This document shows positions 8,704 through 17,384 of a DNA stretch of 20,806 nt, in pieces (position 1 is the stretch's first letter; the number at the start of each line of letters is the position of its first letter). The translations under genes and the position numbers were made by a program. The DNA lies in assembly GCA_012031335.1 (NCBI GenBank), contig JAAUTT010000005.1, forward strand, positions 1-20,806. Direction: 5' to 3'. The notes below the pieces were generated by a model. The model saw only the letters and a list, made by a program, of their open reading frames with translations. It was not told where the DNA came from and ran no database searches. Origin of the DNA: Bacteroidales bacterium. Its GTDB lineage: Bacteria > Bacteroidota > Bacteroidia > Bacteroidales > JAAUTT01.

Positions 8704-9699
8704 ATGCCCCTTTATAAATCGATAGAAGTAAGCGAAGTAGAACTTTCGAAAGAAGATTTTGTTAGCGACCAAATGGTTAAATGGTGCCCTGGTTGTGGGT
8801 CCCATGCCATTTTGAATTCAGTGGAGCAGGTGTTTCCGAAAATCGGATACAAAAAAGAAAACTTCATTATTGTTTCCGGAATTGGATGTTCCTCGCGTTT
8901 TCCTTACTATGTTAACACTTATGGTTTCCACGGAATTCATGGCAGGGCCACAGCCATTGCCTCGGGTGTTAAAATAGCCAACCCAGGTCTCAGTGTTTGG
9001 ATTGCCACTGGCGATGGAGACTCCATGGCTATCGGAGGCAATCATTTTATACATATCATTCGTCGTAACATGGATGTGAATATTTTGTTATTCAACAACC
9101 AGATTTACGGCCTCACCAAAGGGCAGTTTTCGCCAACCAGTCCGGTTGGAACGGTTACTAAAACATCTCCTCATGGCACCATTGAACACCCCTTTAACCC
9201 GGGGGAACTTGTAATGGGAGCCCAGGGAACATTTTTTGCCCGTGTTACGGATACCAATCCGAAAATGATGACGGATGCTATGTTCGAAGCTGCCAAACAT
9301 GACGGCACTGCCGTTATTGAAGTACTTCAGAATTGTATTATTTTTGCCGACAAGGCTCATTCGAGCATTACATCGCGCGATTTCCGCGACGATTATCAGC
9401 TTCATCTGAAACATGGTGAACCTATGATCTTTGGTAAAGAAAAGAAAAAAGGTATCCGTATAAACGGCACTAAGCTCGAAGTGGTTACCATCGGAGAAAA
9501 CGGAATCACGTTAGCCGATATCCTGGTGCACGACCAATACAGCATTGATCCCGGAATTCACCTGATGCTAGCAAAAATTGCCCCACCCGATTTCCCTGTG
9601 GCCCTGGGGGTAATCCGCTCAGCAAGTTTCTCCACTTACGACGATCAGGTGGCAGAACAAATCAGTGTGGCTAAACAAACTGCAAAAATTAAAATATAG
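8704..9699 (+). CDS. korB: 2-oxoacid:ferredoxin oxidoreductase, beta subunit KorB
   Basis: Intact, 331 residues. It is the thiamine-diphosphate and Fe-S subunit. Visible features are MVKWCPGCGSHAIL with C28 and C31, IVSGIGCSSRFPYYVNTYGF with a further cluster Cys, GRATAIASGVKIANP, the ThDP/Mg motif ATGDGDSMAIGGNH, and LLFNNQIYGLTKGQFSPTS. This matches the short beta subunits (about 330-340 residues) that lack a fused ferredoxin domain. The gene starts 2 bases after korA and the two are surely co-transcribed. Electrons leave to ferredoxin. The large receiver/ATP-grasp gene follows after 42 bases on the same strand and may be part of the same operon. Confidence 0.94.
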   Translation: MPLYKSIEVSEVELSKEDFVSDQMVKWCPGCGSHAILNSVEQVFPKIGYKKENFIIVSGIGCSSRFPYYVNTYGFHGIHGRATAIASGVKIANPGLSVWIATGDGDSMAIGGNHFIHIIRRNMDVNILLFNNQIYGLTKGQFSPTSPVGTVTKTSPHGTIEHPFNPGELVMGAQGTFFARVTDTNPKMMTDAMFEAAKHDGTAVIEVLQNCIIFADKAHSSITSRDFRDDYQLHLKHGEPMIFGKEKKKGIRINGTKLEVVTIGENGITLADILVHDQYSIDPGIHLMLAKIAPPDFPVALGVIRSASFSTYDDQVAEQISVAKQTAKIKI

Positions 9700-9741
9700 A
9701 TGATCTTTTAAACAGCGGTGATGTATTTGAAATAGATTAAT

Positions 9742-12711
9742 ATGGCGCTAAAGCCCGACTTCCTTGACCCTGAAAAGTTTTCGTTTCACGAAACAGCTTT
9801 TAACCTGCTGATGCAGAAAAGGATAAGTAAGGTATTGCTGATATGCAGCAGCTACGATGCTTATATGTTGGAAGAAGACGGGCGAATTGATGAACAGATA
9901 TTTAACGAATACGTATCGCTCCATCTTCGTTATCCGCCCAGATTTGTACTGGCTGATTCGGCAGAAGAAGCATTCAATATCCTGCAGGAAGAAAGAATCG
10001 ATCTTGTAATTGAAATGCTGAGCATACGCGATATCGATACCTTCGAACTGGCGCAGCGTATCAAAAAAAAATACCCGGTAATACCCATAGTGGTGCTCAC
10101 CCATTTTTCGCGCGAAGTTTCGATGCGTTTACGCAACGAGGACCTGAGTGCCATTGATTATGTATTCTGCTGGCTGGGAAATGCAGACCTGTTGCTTGCT
10201 ATCATAAAATTGATCGAAGACCGGATGAATGCCGAATTCGATATGGAGAAGGTTGGTGTTCAGGCGATATTGCTGGTTGAGGATTCAATCCGCTTTAATT
10301 CAATTTATCTGCCCATTCTTTATAAGATAGTATTCAAGCAATCGCGCGATTTTATGAAGGAAGCGCTGAATGAGCATCAAAAAATGCTTCGAATGCGCGG
10401 ACGTCCCAAAATATTATTGGCAACCAATTTCGACGAAGCCTTAGCCCTCTATAAAAAATTTAGTCATAATCTGCTTGGCGTTATTTCGGATGTGAGTTTT
10501 AAGGACGATTTACGAAAAATCGACGGCATACAAGGCGGTTTAGACCTGCACCGGATTATTCAGGAAGAAGATCCTTTTATGCCATTTATTTTCCAGTCGT
10601 CGGATAAATCGAATGAGAAGCTGAAAGAACTGGGAGCTGGATTTATCCATAAGCACAGCAAAACGCTGACGATGGATTTGCGTAACCATATAATCAGCAG
10701 CTTTGGCTTTGGCGATCTGGTATTCCGGGATCCTGAATCGCTTGAGGAACTGGCCAGGGCATCGGATCTGCAATCGCTGCAATACCTTATCATGAAGGTC
10801 CCTGATAAGTCTTTTTCGTACCATTCATCCCGCAACGAAATATTCGCGCTGGCTCAATGCCCGGGCGCTATTTTCCATAGCCAATCTTTTCCGTCAGTTA
10901 AGACTCGAAGACTTTAACAACCTGTCGGAAGTTAAGAATTATATATTCAAAGCCATTGGCAATTACCGCATGACTAAAGGCCGGGGTATTATTGCCACTT
11001 TCAATAAAGAGTCGTACGACGAATACCTCACATTCAGCCGTATCGGTGAGGGATCAATCGGAGGAAAAGCCAGGGGACTAGCCTTTTCAAACTCCATTAT
11101 TAAAAAATATAAACTTTACAATAAAATATCCTGATATAATCATTTCGATTCCACGTACTGTTGTAATCAGTACAGATTTTTTCGAAGATTTTATGGAATC
11201 GAATAAGCTGTACGATATTGCCTTATCCGATATTTCGGACGAAGAAATCCTGAATCACTTCCTGAAAGCAAAATTACCGGTTCGGCTGCTACAGGATTTG
11301 CATGCTTACATTTCGGCAGTAAAGAACCCCATTGCTATCCGCTCGTCGAGCAAACTGGAGGATTCGCATTACCAGCCTTTTGCAGGAATTTATTCGACTT
11401 ATATGATTCCCCGCCATCCTGTGGATGCAGCCTTAACGATGAAACCCCTGAGCGAAGCTATTAAGTCGGTGTATGCATCGGTGTTTTTCAAAAGCAGTAA
11501 AGCCTATATTACAGCTACAGCTAACGTGATAGACGAGGAAAAAATGGGTATCATACTTCAGGAAGTTTGTGGTACAAGGTATGGCGACAGATTTTACCCT
11601 ACACTCTCCGGAGTGGCGCGTTCCATTAATTATTACCCCATAAAACCCGAAACTCCGGCTGATGGTATAGCCAATATTGGGTATGGATTAGGAAAATATA
11701 TTGTGGACGGAGGTACTTCCATTAGGTTTTCACCCAAATATCCGAAAAAATTATTCAACTTTCAAACCCCACATCGGTATTGCGCGAAACACAAAAGACC
11801 TTTTTTGCTCTCGATTTAAAAAACGATTCTTTTATACCGAACATTGACGATTCGGCAAATCTTCTTCGTCTGAAAATTTCGGAAGCGGTAAACGATTCAA
11901 GTTTCCGTTTCGCAGCTTCCACTTTTGATATGGAAAATCAGGTGATAAAAGACGATATAGATACACAGGGAAAAAGGTAATTACATTTTCATACATCCTT
12001 AATCACAAAACATTTCCTCTTGCAGAAATACTTGACACGTTGCTTGAAATTGGCCAGAAAGAAATGGGTAATCCCATTGAAATTGAATTTGCAGTTAACC
12101 TGGATACCCCTGAAGGACAGCCAAAAATATTCAGCTTTCTACAAATACGCCCTATTGTAGTAAATGAGCAACGCATAACTTTTAAGCTCGAAAATATTGA
12201 AACCAAAGACACGATCATATACTCAAAATCCGCGTTGGGAAATGGTATGATCGAAAACATATGCGACATTGTATACATCAAGCCTCCAAGTTTTAAATCG
12301 TCGGATACTAAAATCATTGCCAGGGAAATTGAAAAGATTAACCAGCAATTTATCCACGAAAAGAAAAATTATATCCTTATTGGTCCGGGACGCTGGGGAT
12401 CGAGCGATCCATGGTTGGGCATACCTGTAAAATGGCCTCAGATCTCAGAAGCCAGGATAATAATTGAATCCGGTTTGGATAATTACAGGATCGATCCCAG
12501 CCAGGGCACTCATTTCTTTCAGAATATAACCACATTTGGTGTTGGGTACATGACCATAAATCCTTATATGAATGATGGATTTATGGATATGGATTACCTA
12601 TCCTCCCAACCCGCTGAAAACGAAACATCCTACCTGCGACATGTCCGCTTCAACACTCCTGTAATTGTAAAAATTGACGGAAGACAAAATATAGGAGTTA
12701 TATATAAATAA
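9742..12711 (+). CDS. Receiver-like domains fused to a PEP-synthase-type PEP/pyruvate-binding (ATP-grasp) module (four frameshifts)
   Basis: Correcting four one-base shifts (extra A at 10838-10840, extra A at 11123-11126, missing A at 11745-11750, missing A at 11971-11975) gives ~989 residues. Two CheY-like folds come first: residues ~25-155 (degenerate) and ~170-320, the second with VED, the possible acceptor Asp in VISDVSF, and a late Lys in FIHKHS. The PPDK N-terminal module runs from RIGEGSIGGKARGL (~434) through AIRSSSKLEDS (~531) and GYGLGKYIVDGG to FLQIRPIV (~805). The last ~185 residues hold GPGRWGSSDPWLG and SQGTHFF. No swivelling phosphohistidine domain and no PEP-binding TIM barrel follow, so this is not a complete PEP synthase. 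It may phosphorylate or adenylate an unknown acceptor under receiver control. Similar proteins occur in Bacteroidota; none that I know is characterised. Confidence 0.8.
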
Positions 12712-12755
12712 GATAAAATTTATTTATTCTTAACATATAACTATATTGGAGGAAT

Positions 12756-12787
12756 TTTTAAAATCAAATTAATGGTTGATTTTAAAA
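12756..12787. repeat. Perfect 12-bp inverted repeat (hairpin) upstream of the VTC operon
   Basis: TTTTAAAATCAA at 12756-12767 pairs exactly with TTGATTTTAAAA at 12776-12787 around an 8-base loop. It lies 45 bases after the receiver/ATP-grasp stop and 50 bases before the next start. No T run follows and the stem is A/T-rich, so it could be a weak terminator, a leader hairpin or an operator. A GGAGGA sequence at 12749-12754 has no good start codon at proper spacing. Confidence 0.45.
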
Positions 12788-12836
12788 CAATTTAGGGTAA
12801 ATCTAACTTTAATGGTAATACTTAAAAAGAAAATTT

Positions 12837-13250
12837 ATGTTAAGGGTTTCTAAAATCGTACTTATTTTTTTAATGGTTTGTTTTACTGTTGAAGCTCAGA
12901 AGAAAAATTCGGTTAAAACCAATAACATTAAATCGGTAACCGAGTATAAGCAGGATGTTGACAAGAACAACGGGGCAAAAGTTAAGGAAGCATTTACACT
13001 TTACGACATTAACGGCAATATACTGGAAGAAATTGAATACGACTCACAGGGCAAAGTGAAAGTACATATGAAATATCAGTTCGACAGCAATGGAAATAAA
13101 ACAAAAGAAATTGAAATTGCGCCTGATGGAAAAATAATAAAGACTACTGAATATAAATACAATGGCGACATCCGTACAGAGAAAAACATTTACGATGGTG
13201 CCGGAAAACTGAAGTCGAAAAGAACATATCAATACGAATATCAGAAGTAA
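12837..13250 (+). CDS. Small exported protein with YD/RHS-like short repeats
   Basis: Intact, 137 residues. The first ~20 residues are a signal peptide (VLIFLMVCFTVEAQ). The mature part is built of short strand-turn repeats: LYDINGNILEEIEYDSQGKV, YQFDSNGNKTKEIE, YKYNGDIRTEKNIYDGAGKL. The turn motif D-x-x-G-N/K recurs about every 20-25 residues, like the YD repeats of RHS proteins but far shorter. Such proteins are common in Bacteroidota and mostly uncharacterised. The stop codon is separated by one base from the VTC-domain gene, so it is probably the first gene of that operon. It may be a periplasmic or surface accessory protein; no enzymatic motif is seen. Confidence 0.7.
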   Translation: MLRVSKIVLIFLMVCFTVEAQKKNSVKTNNIKSVTEYKQDVDKNNGAKVKEAFTLYDINGNILEEIEYDSQGKVKVHMKYQFDSNGNKTKEIEIAPDGKIIKTTEYKYNGDIRTEKNIYDGAGKLKSKRTYQYEYQK

Positions 13251-13251
13251 G

Positions 13252-14037
13252 ATGTCAATCAGTAACGATATTAAAGACATTCTAAACAGCTACACACCTA
13301 TTTCTCTGAAGGAAATGGACTCGGTAGCGCTCATGAATCGTATTGACACAAAATATGTTTTTAATATACTTCTTCTCCCCGAATTGCTTAAAGAATCAGC
13401 TGTTTTTTTTCAGGTACTCGAAATAGCGGGAGAAAGAATGTTTGCTTACAATACAACCTATTACGACACATCGGGCTATTCCTTATTCAATAATCATTTA
13501 CGTGGCAGGTTAAACCGGCATAAGGTACGGCACCGGATATATGAATCAACCGGGGTATCGTATCTGGAGATTAAATTTAAATCGAATAAGAACCGCACCA
13601 TTAAATGGCGTATAAAAAATGAAATGAATGGTCATTTTGACGATAAAGCCACCAGTTTTCTGATGGAATACACGCATATGGATGCACAAAGTCTTATTCC
13701 TGTTATTACAAACAGATTTAACAGAATTACACTTGTAAGTATCGAAAACAAAACCCGGATAACGCTCGACTTCGGACTCTCATTCAAAGGGTCCGATATG
13801 AAAAACAAAGAGCTCCCGTACCTTGCAATTGCTGAAGTAAAGCAGGACGGCAACAACAATCATAATCCTTTTGTACACTTACTTCGGAAGCGGGGCATAC
13901 GACAGGCCGGATTTAGCAAATATTGTATGGGCAGTGCGATGCTTTACGATATTCCCCGTAAAAATTCTCTTAAACCAAAATTCCTGCAATTAAAACGAAT
14001 AGAACAAGAATATGACGCTCACACTTTTGGCAGTTGA
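13252..14037 (+). CDS. VTC-domain polyphosphate polymerase-like protein
   Basis: Intact, 261 residues, with no signal peptide. The sequence follows the VTC/triphosphate-tunnel fold: MNRIDTKYVF near residue 30, TTYYDTSGYSLFNNHL, the basic strand RLNRHKVRHRIY, the Lys/Glu strand YLEIKFKSNKNRTIKWRI, ENKTRITLDFGLSF, AIAEVKQDG, and FSKYCMGSAML close to the C-terminus. These charged pairs line the tunnel that binds phosphate chains in yeast Vtc4. The family makes inorganic polyphosphate from ATP in yeast; bacterial members are assigned by homology. It overlaps the DUF4956 gene by 26 bases, which suggests translational coupling and a membrane partner. Confidence 0.85.
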   Translation: MSISNDIKDILNSYTPISLKEMDSVALMNRIDTKYVFNILLLPELLKESAVFFQVLEIAGERMFAYNTTYYDTSGYSLFNNHLRGRLNRHKVRHRIYESTGVSYLEIKFKSNKNRTIKWRIKNEMNGHFDDKATSFLMEYTHMDAQSLIPVITNRFNRITLVSIENKTRITLDFGLSFKGSDMKNKELPYLAIAEVKQDGNNNHNPFVHLLRKRGIRQAGFSKYCMGSAMLYDIPRKNSLKPKFLQLKRIEQEYDAHTFGS

Positions 14038-14710
14038 AAAATTAAAAATTTTCGGAATAGAAATAATCGATGTTAGTAGCTTTAGCGAATTGCTGCTTCG
14101 TTTTACGCTAAACCTTATTGTGCTTTTTATTCTGATCCGTTGGTTGTATTATGGTGTAGCAAAACGTAAAGACTATCTTTTCAGCTATTTCCTTATAGGA
14201 TCAGTGGTATTTCTTCTTTGTTACCTCCTCGAAAGTGTAAAACTGCAAATTGGTTTTGCACTCGGTTTATTTGCCATATTCGGGATAATCAGGTATCGTA
14301 CCGATGCAATCCCTATTAAGGAGATGACTTACCTGTTCCTTATCATCGGCATTTCTGTTATTAATGCACTCACCAACAAAAAGGTAAGTTATGCCGAACT
14401 GTTTTTCACAAACTTCGTTTTGCTTTTCATAGTTTATGGGCTGGAAAGACTTTGGCTATTAAAACATGAATCAGTTAAAACTATTCTTTACGAGAAAATC
14501 AATCTTATAAAGCCTGAAAACCGGCAGGAATTAATAAAGGATATTGAAGAACGTACAGGAATAAAACCCATCAACCGGGTTGAAATTGGACGTATCGATT
14601 TTCTAAAGGATATTGCAAGATTAAAAATATACTACTTCGAACCGGGAAATGGAATCAATCAGGCTGATATTGAAGACTCCTATTCGAGAAATGATGGTGA
14701 TGATGATTAA
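14012..14710 (+). CDS. DUF4956 membrane protein
   Basis: Intact, 232 residues, overlapping the VTC gene. The N-terminal ~150 residues hold several hydrophobic helices: around residues 28-46, 56-76, 80-92, 106-121 and 131-145. The most conserved part is VKLQIGFALGLFAIFGIIRY followed by RTDAIPIKEMTYLFLIIGIS and NALTNKKVSYAEL, typical of DUF4956. A soluble C-terminal domain of ~80 residues follows (IEERTGIKPINRVEIGRIDF) with an acidic Asp-rich tail. DUF4956 proteins often sit beside VTC-domain genes, so a role in moving or anchoring polyphosphate, or in passing a signal, is a fair inference. No biochemical function is established to my knowledge. Confidence 0.85.
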   Translation: MTLTLLAVEKLKIFGIEIIDVSSFSELLLRFTLNLIVLFILIRWLYYGVAKRKDYLFSYFLIGSVVFLLCYLLESVKLQIGFALGLFAIFGIIRYRTDAIPIKEMTYLFLIIGISVINALTNKKVSYAELFFTNFVLLFIVYGLERLWLLKHESVKTILYEKINLIKPENRQELIKDIEERTGIKPINRVEIGRIDFLKDIARLKIYYFEPGNGINQADIEDSYSRNDGDDD

Positions 14711-14737
14711 TCTATGTTAATTACAATGAGGCTTCCT

Positions 14738-15406
14738 ATGTTAAAAAAACTTTTTGTGGCAATATTACTTTCGGGCAGCGCCATACTAGTTGCCCAGAAT
14801 AAGGATTTTGGCGCCTGGTACAGTCTGGGAGGCCGGTACGAAATTACAAAGAAAATACAACTTAATATATCCGAAGAATTCCGGACAAACTCAAATGCGG
14901 GGTCCATAAATCAGTTTTTTACTGAATTGGGGCTGAATTATAAATTAAATAAATATTTCAGTATTGGTGGTAATTACCGGTTCATCAAAAAAAGAGAGGA
15001 CGACGATCAGTTTTATACCCGAAATAGATTTTATGGCGATCTTGAATTCAAACTTCCTTTAAAACGATTCGAGTTCAATTATCGCTTCAGGTTTCAAAAG
15101 CAGAAAAATAAATTTGCCGAATATGAAATTGACCTCGAACCCATTTTCATAAACCGGCATAAGTTTGAACTTGAATACAATATTCCGGGTTCTAAACTAA
15201 CTCCTTCAGTTTTTTACGAAAGATTTTTCCGTACATATACTTCGAAAGCTTACGAAGCAGTAAGTGTAAGGTATGGACTTGGTCTCAGCTATAAATTTAA
15301 CAAGAAACATGCTATATCAGCAGGCTATTTTGTAGATAAAGATCTGGTTCCCAATGTGGAATATTTAAGAGTATTATCTTTTGGATACCGTTTCAACCTG
15401 AAGTAA
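14738..15406 (+). CDS. DUF2490 outer-membrane beta-barrel-like protein
   Basis: Intact. The ATG at 14738 was chosen because it gives a compact signal peptide (MLKKLFVAILLSGSAILVAQ); an in-frame ATG at 14714, four bases after the DUF4956 stop, would add 8 residues. The mature protein opens with DFGAWYSLGGRYEITKKIQL and continues in alternating, aromatic-rich strands (GGNYRFIKKREDDDQFYTRN, FEFNYRFRFQKQKNKFAEYE), ending with an aromatic strand plus LK, as outer-membrane barrels do. This is the DUF2490 pattern. It is the last gene of the VTC operon and gives it an outer-membrane component. Its 3' end overlaps the convergent CotH remnant by 14 bases. Confidence 0.8.
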   Translation: MLKKLFVAILLSGSAILVAQNKDFGAWYSLGGRYEITKKIQLNISEEFRTNSNAGSINQFFTELGLNYKLNKYFSIGGNYRFIKKREDDDQFYTRNRFYGDLEFKLPLKRFEFNYRFRFQKQKNKFAEYEIDLEPIFINRHKFELEYNIPGSKLTPSVFYERFFRTYTSKAYEAVSVRYGLGLSYKFNKKHAISAGYFVDKDLVPNVEYLRVLSFGYRFNLK

Positions 15407-15752
15407 TCATTCCAAAATTTACGCTTAGGTAATTTTTATCCATCTTTTCCCACAGATCCATCAATCCCAAGTATTTGCCATTTATATAGACAGCAATAGA
15501 CAAATGGATAGTAAGATTTGCCGGTAACTTAAATTTGTAAGGATTATGTATATTATCGGAAAGAATAAAATATTTGATTGTGGCTGCCTTGCTACCCTTG
15601 TTATACAATTCGATATAACCCGGAAAATTGAAGGTTTCCCTGTCAAAAAAGGCATTCACATTAGATGCGAAAATTTCGTTAATTACAATTTGTGAAAAAA
15701 GGGAGGTTTTGAAAAGAATAAAAAGCAAGAAAACGAAAAAACTTTTCCTCAT
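15393..15752 (-). pseudogene. Deleted remnant of a lamin-tail domain/CotH kinase gene
   Basis: The 119-residue frame starts with a signal peptide (FFVFLLFILFKTSLFSQ). A lamin-tail-like domain follows: IVINEIFASNVNAFFDRET, then GYIELYNKGSKAATIKYFIL and SDNIHNPYKFKLP. After PANLTIH the sequence jumps straight into a CotH segment, AVYINGKYLGLMDLWEKMDK plus NYLSVNFG, then stops. In full-length Bacteroidota proteins several hundred residues (rest of LTD, linker domains, N-terminal CotH kinase part) separate these two motifs and a further CotH region follows. An internal deletion with loss of the 3' end explains this, with the junction near 15505. CotH, VTC and DUF4956 genes are commonly neighbours, so this is probably the decayed partner of the operon next door. 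A short functional protein is possible but unlikely. Confidence 0.65.
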
Positions 15753-15898
15753 GAGATAAAAATGTCCTGATTTTTACGTAAAGATATCATTTATGTTTTC
15801 TGTCATTAAATATCTTTTCGAATGATAAAGTCAACCGCTTATTATTTGCAGAATTGTTCTTTTGTTAGCAAATTTATATAAAATCAAACAAAGCTTCT

Positions 15899-17236
15899 AT
15901 GGATGTAAATCAAATTATGACCGGCATAACGAAACGCTATCCCGGCGAACTGGAATACCACCAGGCAGTGCATGAAGTGCTTGAATCAATTCAGGAAGTT
16001 TATAATGCTAACCCTCAGTTCGAAACGGCTAATATTATAGAACGACTCATTGAACCCGACAGAATATTATCTTTCAAAGTTCCCTGGATGGACGACGAAG
16101 GGAAAGTACACGTTAACCGTGGTTATCGGGTACAGTTTAACAACTCAATCGGTCCTTACAAAGGTGGATTGCGTTTCCACCCCAGTGTTAACCTGAGTAT
16201 TTTAAAATTTCTGGGGTTCGAACAAATATTTAAAAACAGTCTTACCACACTTCCTATGGGAGGGGCAAAAGGCGGTTCGGACTTTGACCCAAAAGGTAAA
16301 TCGAACAACGAAGTCATGCGGTTTTGCCAGTCGTTTATGCTCGAACTCTGGAAGATAGTAGGACCAGAAACTGATGTTCCGGCAGGTGATATAGGAGTTG
16401 GTGGCCGTGAGATAGGATTTTTATATGGAATGTACAAAAAGCTTACACACGAACACAATGGTGTACTTACAGGAAAGGGTATCAACTGGGGCGGAAGCCT
16501 TATTCGTCCTGAAGCTACAGGTTTTGGTGTAGTGTATTTTGCAAGTGAAATGCTGGGAACTCTGGGAGAATCCTTTAAAGGGAAAACAGTGGCCATTTCA
16601 GGATTTGGGAATGTTGCCTGGGGAGCCGTAAGAAAAGTTACTGAGCTTGGGGGTAAAGTTGTTACCATTTCCGGTCCCGACGGCTACATCTACGATAAAG
16701 ATGGGATATCGGGCGAAAAAATCGATTACATGCTTGAACTTCGCGCAAGCAACGAAGATATTGCCAGCCCATATGCCGAAGAATATCCAGAAGCTGAATT
16801 TATTGCAGGCAAACACCCGTGGGAGGTAAAATGCGATATTGCTCTGCCTTGCGCTACTCAGAATGAGCTGAACAAGGACGATGCTGAAAACTTAATCAAA
16901 AATGGTTGCATCTGTGTTTGTGAGGGCGCCAATATGCCTTGCACACCCGAAGCAATTCACCTGCTTCAGAACAGTAAGTTGCTTTTTGCTCCCGGTAAGG
17001 CTGCCAATGCCGGGGGCGTTGCAACCTCAGGCCTGGAGATGTCTCAAAATTCCATGAAACTTAACTGGAACAAGGATGAGGTTGACATGCGTCTGCACCA
17101 GATTATGATAAAAATACATGAATCGTGTATGAAATATGGTAAAAACCAAAGCGGGTATATCGATTATGTAAAAGGAGCCAATGTTGCAGGCTTTCTTAAA
17201 GTTGCCAATGCCATGCTCGATCAGGGCATCATTTAA
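15899..17236 (+). CDS. gdhA: NADP-type glutamate dehydrogenase
   Basis: Intact, 445 residues, the usual length of the hexameric bacterial enzyme. It catalyses reversible amination of 2-oxoglutarate to glutamate, the main ammonia-assimilation and glutamate route in many Bacteroidota. Visible motifs are YRVQFNNSIGPYKGGLRFHP, LPMGGAKGGSDFDPKGKS (substrate and catalytic Lys region), PAGDIGVGGREIGFLYGMYK, GGSLIRPEATGFGVVYFA, and the Rossmann loop ISGFGNVAWGAVRKV. Near the C-terminus, KAANAGGVATSGLEMSQN completes the pattern. NADP preference is inferred from subfamily similarity, not from a decisive residue. It stands alone, with ~146 bases upstream and a strong terminator downstream. It shares its substrate, 2-oxoglutarate, with korAB 6 kb upstream. 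Confidence 0.95.
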   Translation: MDVNQIMTGITKRYPGELEYHQAVHEVLESIQEVYNANPQFETANIIERLIEPDRILSFKVPWMDDEGKVHVNRGYRVQFNNSIGPYKGGLRFHPSVNLSILKFLGFEQIFKNSLTTLPMGGAKGGSDFDPKGKSNNEVMRFCQSFMLELWKIVGPETDVPAGDIGVGGREIGFLYGMYKKLTHEHNGVLTGKGINWGGSLIRPEATGFGVVYFASEMLGTLGESFKGKTVAISGFGNVAWGAVRKVTELGGKVVTISGPDGYIYDKDGISGEKIDYMLELRASNEDIASPYAEEYPEAEFIAGKHPWEVKCDIALPCATQNELNKDDAENLIKNGCICVCEGANMPCTPEAIHLLQNSKLLFAPGKAANAGGVATSGLEMSQNSMKLNWNKDEVDMRLHQIMIKIHESCMKYGKNQSGYIDYVKGANVAGFLKVANAMLDQGII

Positions 17237-17307
17237 AAACAGACATAAGATTGTCCAGTTATAATGTTTCTGGAAATACTGATAAATAATTAACTACTAC
17301 TAACTTT

Positions 17308-17342
17308 AAAAGCACATGGGAATCAATCCATGTGCTTTTTTT
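17308..17342 (+). terminator. Strong intrinsic terminator of gdhA
   Basis: A perfect 12-bp stem, AAAAGCACATGG (17308-17319) with CCATGTGCTTTT (17328-17339), has an 8-base loop and merges into a run of seven T (17336-17342). It lies 71 bases after the gdhA stop and 43 bases before the stop of the convergent GH13 gene. The A run on the other side could let it also act on the minus strand. Confidence 0.9.
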
Positions 17343-17384
17343 AATTCAAATACCAATAATTAATGGTGTTTAATTCGAAATTCG

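Noticed and set aside
16156..16668. 170-residue minus-strand ORF inside gdhA
   Set aside because: Antisense shadow of a confidently identified gene; Pro/Ser-rich composition typical of such shadows.
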